Shown piece by piece: positions 14,031 through 18,418 of a stretch of 18,418 nucleotides of DNA; within the stretch, counting starts at the first letter, position 1, and every line of letters starts with the position of its first letter. Position numbers and translations under genes: made by a program. Origin of the DNA: an uncultured Nitrososphaera sp. GTDB lineage: Archaea > Thermoproteota > Nitrososphaeria > Nitrososphaerales > Nitrososphaeraceae. The notes below the pieces were generated by a model that did no database searches, was not told where the DNA came from, and was given only the letters and a program-made list of their open reading frames with translations. The stretch is taken from NCBI GenBank assembly GCA_946480575.1, contig CAMLKF010000036.1, forward strand, positions 1-18,418. Reading direction: 5' to 3'.

Positions 14031-14601
14031 GACTCCTCTAATCTCATTTTGAGGAATCCGTATCTTGGTACTCTCTTCTCCTATTGCCTTGATGACCTCT
14101 TCAGAAAATCCAAGTTTCTTGTTTGTATCTCCTATCCCCTTTGTTGCTACTGATTCAAAAACTCATAGACATCATCGTAATTTTTAAGAATAGTATCTTG
14201 AATTTCTTTCATCCGGATATCGCTCAGATTTACTTTTGCCCTGATTGAATCCATAAATCCTCCCATAACCTTTTCATTTCTTTTTAACTCTATGAGCTTT
14301 GATTTTCTCTCCTCGCCAGTGATCTGCTTGAGAGATGTGTCAACTTCGCCCCTGATTTTGTTCACCTTTATTACTTTAAGAACAACTTTTTGCTTTGGTC
14401 TTACAAAACGCTGGATGTTACGCAGATAGCCAGAAGCAATATCTCTCTTATTGAAAGAAAACTCGTAAGCTCATCATATTCGTCTAGCGTGATATATGCT
14501 CCATGGCCTTTGATATCTCTAACAGTTGCAATAACAATGTCATCTTCTTCAGGAAGAGGCAGTACTTGAGAATGGGCAGTCAAAGATGATGGCGATGGCA
14601 T
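13861..14601 (-). pseudogene. eif2a: Frame-broken, 3'-truncated copy of initiation factor aIF2 alpha
   Basis: Three minus-strand frames read in turn give nearly all of aIF2 alpha, a subunit of the factor that brings initiator tRNA to the ribosome. From 14601: the S1 domain ([28 protein letters not shown]) to REI. After a break at about 14438-14440: [19 protein letters not shown], then [20 protein letters not shown] and the helical domain to DDVYEFL. After a break at the A5 run 14157-14161: the third domain with PQNEIRGVMEISSKEPDRI. After a break at about 13913-13917: APRYRIRVKAENFKK, then a stop at 13861. The last ~20-30 residues are absent. The second break would be repaired by one T; the others need one missing or two extra bases. 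Neighbouring genes are intact, which favours decay over sequencing error. Confidence 0.8.
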
Positions 14602-14786
14602 GCTCTTAAAACACTGTACTCAATGCACATGCATACTTTAAGGTTCGCAATCGTTGCCCTATAACAATTGCCGGCGTGTCTGCGCTTGGCAAGAAATTAA
14701 CCGACAGGCAAAAACATTACCAACAGTGATGATACAGCCAATGGGCGTCCTTTCGATATCGTCGCACTTACTTGTTTGTTCTATCT

Positions 14787-16961
14787 CTATCTGTAGTGCG
14801 ATAACGCCATTGCTTCCTTGGGTTTTGTGTCCCTCTGTGTCCTTATCTTTTTGACAGCCTCTTCAAAGTGGCGCATCATGACCTGCGCCTCTGAAGCGTG
14901 CTTGGCAGCTTCTTCCGGTGTCGGGTACTTTGCCAGATATTCATGTAGAACCAGCGATACTGCAGTATTTACTATCGCAGCAGTGTCTGCGCCACTGAAC
15001 CCTTCTGTCATTATTTCTGCTATTTTCTGAATGTTCACATCCTGACCAATAGGTTTTCCTTTCACATTGATTTCCAGTATCTTCTTTCTAGTCTGGCTAT
15101 CGGGATTTGGAACAAGTACTATTCTATCAAATCGGCCGGGCCTCAAAAGCGCAGGGTCAACCATGTCTGGCCTGTTAGTTGCGCCCAGTACAACTACTCC
15201 ATGCAATTCGCTGATGCCATCTATCTCTGTTAGAATCTGAGAAACTATTCTCTCGGTTCCACCTCCGCCGCCAGTTTCCATTCCCCTTGTTGGAGCAATA
15301 GAGTCCATTTCGTCAAGGAATATAACGCAGGGCGCCGCCTGCCTTGCCCTTCTGAATATCTCTCTAACTCCGCGCTCTGACTCGCCGACCCACTTGGATA
15401 TTAGTTCAGGACCCTTTACGCTGATAAAGTTGGCCTCTGACTCTGTCGCGACCGCCTTTGCAAGCAGCGTCTTGCCGGTGCCCGAGGCGCCATGCAGCAG
15501 TATGCCCTTTGGGACTGTGTGGCCTATCTTTGAGTACAGTTCCGGATACTTGAGCGGCCATTCTACAGCTTCCTGCAGCTCCCTTTTTACATCGTCAAGC
15601 CCTCCTATGTCGCTCCAGCTGACATCAGGCGATTCTAGGAACACCTCTCTCATGGCAGAAGGCATGACATCTTTTATTGCCTGGTCAAAATCATTTTGGG
15701 TTATTATGAGCTTTTCAAGTGTTTCCGGCGGCAACTTTTCCTCTTCCATGTTTAGTTCAGGTAGCAACCTACGAAGGCACTTCATGGCAGCTTCTTTGCA
15801 TAGGTATTCCAGATCAGCCCCAACAAAACCATGGGAAATTGCTGCTATTCTACCTTGGTCTACGTTAGGGTCAAGCGGCATATTGCGGGCATGAATCTGG
15901 AGAATCTCTAGGCGTCCATGTTTGTCTGGCACCTTGATTTCAATTTCCCTGTCAAACCTTCCTGGTCTTCTCAAGGCTGGGTCAAGGGCATTTTGTCTGT
16001 TAGTGGCTGCAATTACGATGACTTTTCCCCTTCCCTCAAGGCCATCCATCAATGACAACATTTGCGACACGACCCTCCTTTCTACCTCGCCTGTAACTTC
16101 TTCCCGCTTTGGCGCAATCGAGTCGATTTCGTCTATGAATATTATGGATGGAGCCTTGTCTCTTGCCTCTTTGAATATTTCCCTTAGCCGAGCCTCTGAC
16201 TCGCCGTAGAACTTGCTCATAATTTCCGGCCCGGAGATACTGATAAAATGCGCGTTGCTCTCACTTGCAACTGCCTTGGCAAGCAGCGTCTTGCCAGTTC
16301 CCGGAGGCCCAAAAAGTAATACACCCTTTGGCGCCTCTATGCCCAGCTTTTCAAATATTTCTGGGTGCCTTAGTGGAAGCTCAATCATTTCTCTGACCTT
16401 TTGCATTTCGTCCCTTAAGCCACCGATGTCTTCATATGACACATGGGGCATCCCTCGCAAATCTGCATCTTTTTCAGTAATGGTGAACAAAGTTTTGTTG
16501 GTTACAAGTACGGCATCAGCAGGCGGGGTTACACCAACTACTTGAAAAGTAATCCTTCCGCCAAAATAAGGTACCATGATGTTATCGCCCTTAACAAGAG
16601 GAGTGCTCTCAAGAGCATCAGCGAGATAGCGCTCGTCTATAGGCGGTATGGCCTCAAGGGGAGATACTATGATTTTCTCTGCTGGAACCGCCTTGACCTT
16701 CTTGGCATTTACCGTATCTCCTATGGCTACGCCAGCATTATTCCTCATCAGCCCGTCTATTCTGATAATGTTCTTTCCCTCGTCTGCAGGATAAAGCGGT
16801 AAACACTTTGCAACTGTCCTTCGTTTGCCCTTTATTTCGATAATGTCGCCAGTGGTAGCCCCGAAAGAATCCATAGCCTCGTAATCGATTCTTGCAACGC
16901 CCCTGCCGACATCTCGTGTGTAGGCTTCAAGGACTTTTAGAGGCAGGATATTTTGATTCAT
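14787..16961 (-). CDS. cdc48: Cdc48/VAT-type AAA+ ATPase
   Basis: A 724-residue double-ring unfoldase, the archaeal relative of p97/Cdc48, which threads proteins for refolding or for the 20S proteasome. The order is an N-domain (about 1-170; double-psi barrel plus clam), D1 with Walker A GPPGTGKT (218-225), Walker B IIFIDEID (273-280) and arginine-finger region RRPGRFD (331-337), then D2 with Walker A GASGTGKT (491-498), Walker B VIFLDEMD (546-553) and RPGRFD (607-612). In D2 the usual Pro-Pro of the loop is Ala-Ser, but Lys497 and Thr498 are kept. The C-terminus ends His-Tyr-Arg, with Tyr next to last, as in proteasome-docking tails. The ATG at 16961 follows a small acidic gene by 3 nt. Confidence 0.96.
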   Translation of the reverse strand: MNQNILPLKVLEAYTRDVGRGVARIDYEAMDSFGATTGDIIEIKGKRRTVAKCLPLYPADEGKNIIRIDGLMRNNAGVAIGDTVNAKKVKAVPAEKIIVSPLEAIPPIDERYLADALESTPLVKGDNIMVPYFGGRITFQVVGVTPPADAVLVTNKTLFTITEKDADLRGMPHVSYEDIGGLRDEMQKVREMIELPLRHPEIFEKLGIEAPKGVLLFGPPGTGKTLLAKAVASESNAHFISISGPEIMSKFYGESEARLREIFKEARDKAPSIIFIDEIDSIAPKREEVTGEVERRVVSQMLSLMDGLEGRGKVIVIAATNRQNALDPALRRPGRFDREIEIKVPDKHGRLEILQIHARNMPLDPNVDQGRIAAISHGFVGADLEYLCKEAAMKCLRRLLPELNMEEEKLPPETLEKLIITQNDFDQAIKDVMPSAMREVFLESPDVSWSDIGGLDDVKRELQEAVEWPLKYPELYSKIGHTVPKGILLHGASGTGKTLLAKAVATESEANFISVKGPELISKWVGESERGVREIFRRARQAAPCVIFLDEMDSIAPTRGMETGGGGGTERIVSQILTEIDGISELHGVVVLGATNRPDMVDPALLRPGRFDRIVLVPNPDSQTRKKILEINVKGKPIGQDVNIQKIAEIMTEGFSGADTAAIVNTAVSLVLHEYLAKYPTPEEAAKHASEAQVMMRHFEEAVKKIRTQRDTKPKEAMALSHYR

Positions 16962-16964
16962 GAC

Positions 16965-17159
16965 TTAATCTTCCCGCCTACTTGCATGTGAGCTATTATC
17001 TTCATCATTTTCTTGCCATTTTCTGTCCAGGTCAGGTTCCTCATGTGAATCAGGCATTATCGGTATCCAAGGACCTGAGCTGACAGAAGGAGAGGCAGTT
17101 TCAAAAGGATTGCAACTATTTAGCGCCTCTTCGCCATATTGGCTATGTATTATTTCCAC
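16965..17159 (-). CDS. Small acidic, probably disordered protein leading the cdc48 unit
   Basis: A 64-residue frame starting at a GTG at 17159 and ending 3 nt before the cdc48 ATG. It is rich in Ser, Pro, Glu and Asp, with one short hydrophobic patch (GPWIPIMPD), and looks unfolded. Support for a real gene is a TATA-like TTCTTAAG at 17180-17188, about 25 nt before the GTG, and the tight spacing to cdc48. The two would form one transcript. No family is recognised. It might be an adaptor or regulator of the ATPase, or only a translated leader; the sequence does not decide. Confidence 0.5.
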   Translation of the reverse strand: MEIIHSQYGEEALNSCNPFETASPSVSSGPWIPIMPDSHEEPDLDRKWQENDEDNSSHASRRED

Positions 17160-17179
17160 GAATAAGATGCTGCTTCTCC

Positions 17180-17188
17180 CCTTAAGAA
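17180..17188 (-). promoter_or_regulatory. TATA-like box for the cdc48 unit
   Basis: TTCTTAAGG on the minus strand is centred about 25 nt before the GTG at 17159. This is leaderless spacing for the small acidic gene, and hence a promoter for cdc48. Confidence 0.4.
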
Positions 17189-17431
17189 CGATTGCTTTCT
17201 ATCGTTACTAAAGAGGTCCGGATTTCAAGCAAGCTAAGCTACCAGTTGTCGAGTAGTTTCGAATACACCATCCAAAGTAGTTCCAGAATATATATAGTCA
17301 GCATGGCCTACTCCAATAGTTGTAAAACCTTATCAAACTAGACCAGCAGCGTTAGGCACGAATAAAGCGTCGGATTTTTGCATTATCCAAATTACATCCT
17401 TACGTTCTTATTAGCCGAAGAGTGTTAGTGA

Positions 17432-17635
17432 ATGATGACAGACAAGCTTTTTTCTTCAATAAGAGCCTTCAAGGACAAGACATGGATAACGAGGCCAAAG
17501 AGCTGCCTGCGGTGTGACCAGCCAGTCACAAAGGAAATAGTCTACTCAATAGGAAATGAGATGTCAGTAATAGAGAGATACTGTAGCAAGTGTGCAGAGG
17601 AAGTTGTGCAGGCGCACGAGAGGAATTCTGCATAG
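17432..17635 (+). CDS. Small zinc-ribbon protein
   Basis: A 67-residue protein with two CxxC knuckles, CLRC (25-28) and CSKC (51-54), 22 residues apart: a complete four-cysteine zinc ribbon. The strand-like segment KEIVYSIGNEMSVIERY lies between them. The N-terminal 20 residues are basic and helical. A TATA-like TTCTTATTAG at 17405-17414 lies 23-26 nt before the tandem ATGs at 17432 and 17435, and the second fits better. Its function is unknown; such single-ribbon proteins may bind nucleic acid or act as adaptors. Confidence 0.7.
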   Translation: MMTDKLFSSIRAFKDKTWITRPKSCLRCDQPVTKEIVYSIGNEMSVIERYCSKCAEEVVQAHERNSA

Positions 17636-18018
17636 CCTTGGGTTTTAGAAACGCTGTGCAGCCGCGCACTGGTTCTGGCGCTCCGAAAAACGAGCAGGAA
17701 AGAACTGTTACAGACCGCGATGGTGCTTCGCATCTCGAGTATTTCATGAATGGAAGCTGGCGCCACAGTAGCGCAAGATGCAAGATCAGGGTAAACAAGG
17801 ACTGTAAGAAAAGCTGAGACTGCAATGGGTCCCTCGAATTTGTCGTTTGGGAGGATATGCGTCATCATCTGGATTTGTCAGAATCTCGCGGAAAGCCATG
17901 GAATCTTGCATAAGCGGACCAATCCCCCACACAGCTTTGCAGCCCGGGAATCATGGAACAACGCATAGAGGATCAAGGCACAACTCTTTTAAGCCATTGA
18001 CGCGAGGTTCTCAGACCA
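17636..18018. other. Stretch without a convincing gene
   Basis: Open frames cross this region on both strands (for example 17590-17817 plus, 17542-17868 minus), but they overlap one another and the neighbouring genes and show no recognisable motif. Its right end carries the TATA box of the gene at 18019. Confidence 0.55.
17987..17993 (+). promoter_or_regulatory. TATA-like box for the 53-residue zinc ribbon
   Basis: TTTTAAG is centred about 29 nt before the ATG at 18019, within the spacing seen for other leaderless genes in the window. Confidence 0.4.
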
Positions 18019-18180
18019 ATGCCAGATACATTATGCAGAAGATGCGGCTCAGATATGCAAATAGGAGCATCACGCTGCTCGTTATGCGACCAGAATCTAA
18101 ACATGCGATGCAGTAATTGTGACTATGTTTCAGAGAATAAGATCCACCTTGATTGCCTGAACGCAGAGCTCCTTCTGTGA
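18019..18180 (+). CDS. 53-residue multi-CxxC zinc-ribbon protein
   Basis: This short frame codes for MPDTLCRRCGSDM, then CSLC, MRCSNC and a final HLDC. The CxxC pairs are at 6-9, 20-23 and 31-34, with H43 and C46 as a possible last pair. Seven cysteines in 53 residues, spaced as knuckles, are very unlikely by chance and suggest two zinc sites, as in double zinc-ribbon or DZR-like proteins. The ATG has a TATA-like box about 29 nt upstream. The usual length cut-offs of gene callers would miss it. Function unknown. Confidence 0.7.
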   Translation: MPDTLCRRCGSDMQIGASRCSLCDQNLNMRCSNCDYVSENKIHLDCLNAELLL

Positions 18181-18288
18181 TAGCTTTCGAGTCATGCACT
18201 ACAACTACTAGTACCATTGCATTCTTGCTTTGGGTGTAGTAAAGTGAACTTCTACTTCCGCTAACCTGTCCATTGAACCTTTGCCTTT

Positions 18289-18418
18289 TCAGAGATCTGA
18301 AAAAGACGAATGATTACGGACTTTTTGAAGCATCAATGTGACTTGCTCGCTGGTAACTCCATGTTTGATATCATACTCTATTTGCTTGCAAGTGTTTGTG
18401 AGATTGCCATATTTCTTG
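18289..18418 (-). CDS. C-terminal part of an unknown protein, cut by window edge
   Basis: The minus strand is open from the window edge to a TGA at 18289-18291. The 42 residues read KKYGNLTNTCKQIEYDIKHG and continue through a helix (SEQVTLMLQKVRNHSSF) to the stop. The amphipathic helical pattern looks like real protein, and the other frames here are closed. No family can be named from this piece. Confidence 0.45.
   Translation of the reverse strand, partial: KKYGNLTNTCKQIEYDIKHGVTSEQVTLMLQKVRNHSSFSDL

Noticed and set aside
14147..14601. Two separate small genes (72 and 66 codons) on the minus strand
   Set aside because: Both are frame pieces of the aIF2 alpha pseudogene; the missing part between them reads as aIF2 alpha in the adjoining frame.
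14729..14786. Box C/D guide RNA candidate starting GTGATGA
   Set aside because: No matching D box (CTGA) at the needed distance was found.

Overview
The window reads as chromosomal DNA of an ammonia-oxidising-type archaeon (Thaumarchaeota/Nitrososphaerota, probably Nitrososphaera-like). The evidence is a group II chaperonin, a Cdc48/VAT AAA+ ATPase, the archaeal ribosomal pair eL42-eS27, the archaeal cobalamin enzyme CobY, a FilR1-type regulator, many very small zinc-finger proteins, and TATA-like boxes placed about 25-30 nt before start codons (leaderless genes). The assignment is from recognition of the proteins only; no search was run.

Layout. 1-3302: the start of a small unknown gene, a FilR1-family regulator divergent from a membrane-anchored protein (a 9-bp inverted repeat lies between them), a two-gene unit with a mini MazG-like protein, and two small unknown proteins. 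3316-7054, minus strand: a PfkB-family kinase, the thermosome, an FlK-like hotdog thioesterase, a C2H2 zinc-finger protein and a 42-residue membrane protein. 7175-7649, plus strand: eL42 and eS27, running 21 nt into the end of cobY. 7629-11966, minus strand: five cobalamin genes (CobD-like aminotransferase, CbiP, CbiB, CobS, CobY), each overlapping the next by 1-14 nt. Together they make aminopropanol phosphate, amidate the corrin side chains, attach the aminopropanol arm, activate it with GTP and join the lower ligand. The CbiP stops after its synthetase domain and has no glutaminase domain.

11967-14601 is looser: a small membrane protein, a 509-bp gene-poor stretch with a coding remnant, and a conserved-looking 86-residue protein. 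It ends in the most unusual object here. This is an almost complete but frame-broken copy of translation initiation factor aIF2 alpha (13861-14601, minus), whose decayed 3' end runs into a universal stress protein that has lost its N-terminus. The joined reading frame 13491-14030 is therefore a chimera. This copy cannot make a normal aIF2 alpha, so the cell should carry another.

14787-17159, minus strand: Cdc48 preceded by a small acidic gene with its own TATA box. 17432-18418: two small zinc-ribbon proteins, one of only 53 residues, and the C-terminal end of another unknown gene leaving the window.

No tRNA, rRNA, CRISPR array, insertion sequence or phage gene was seen.
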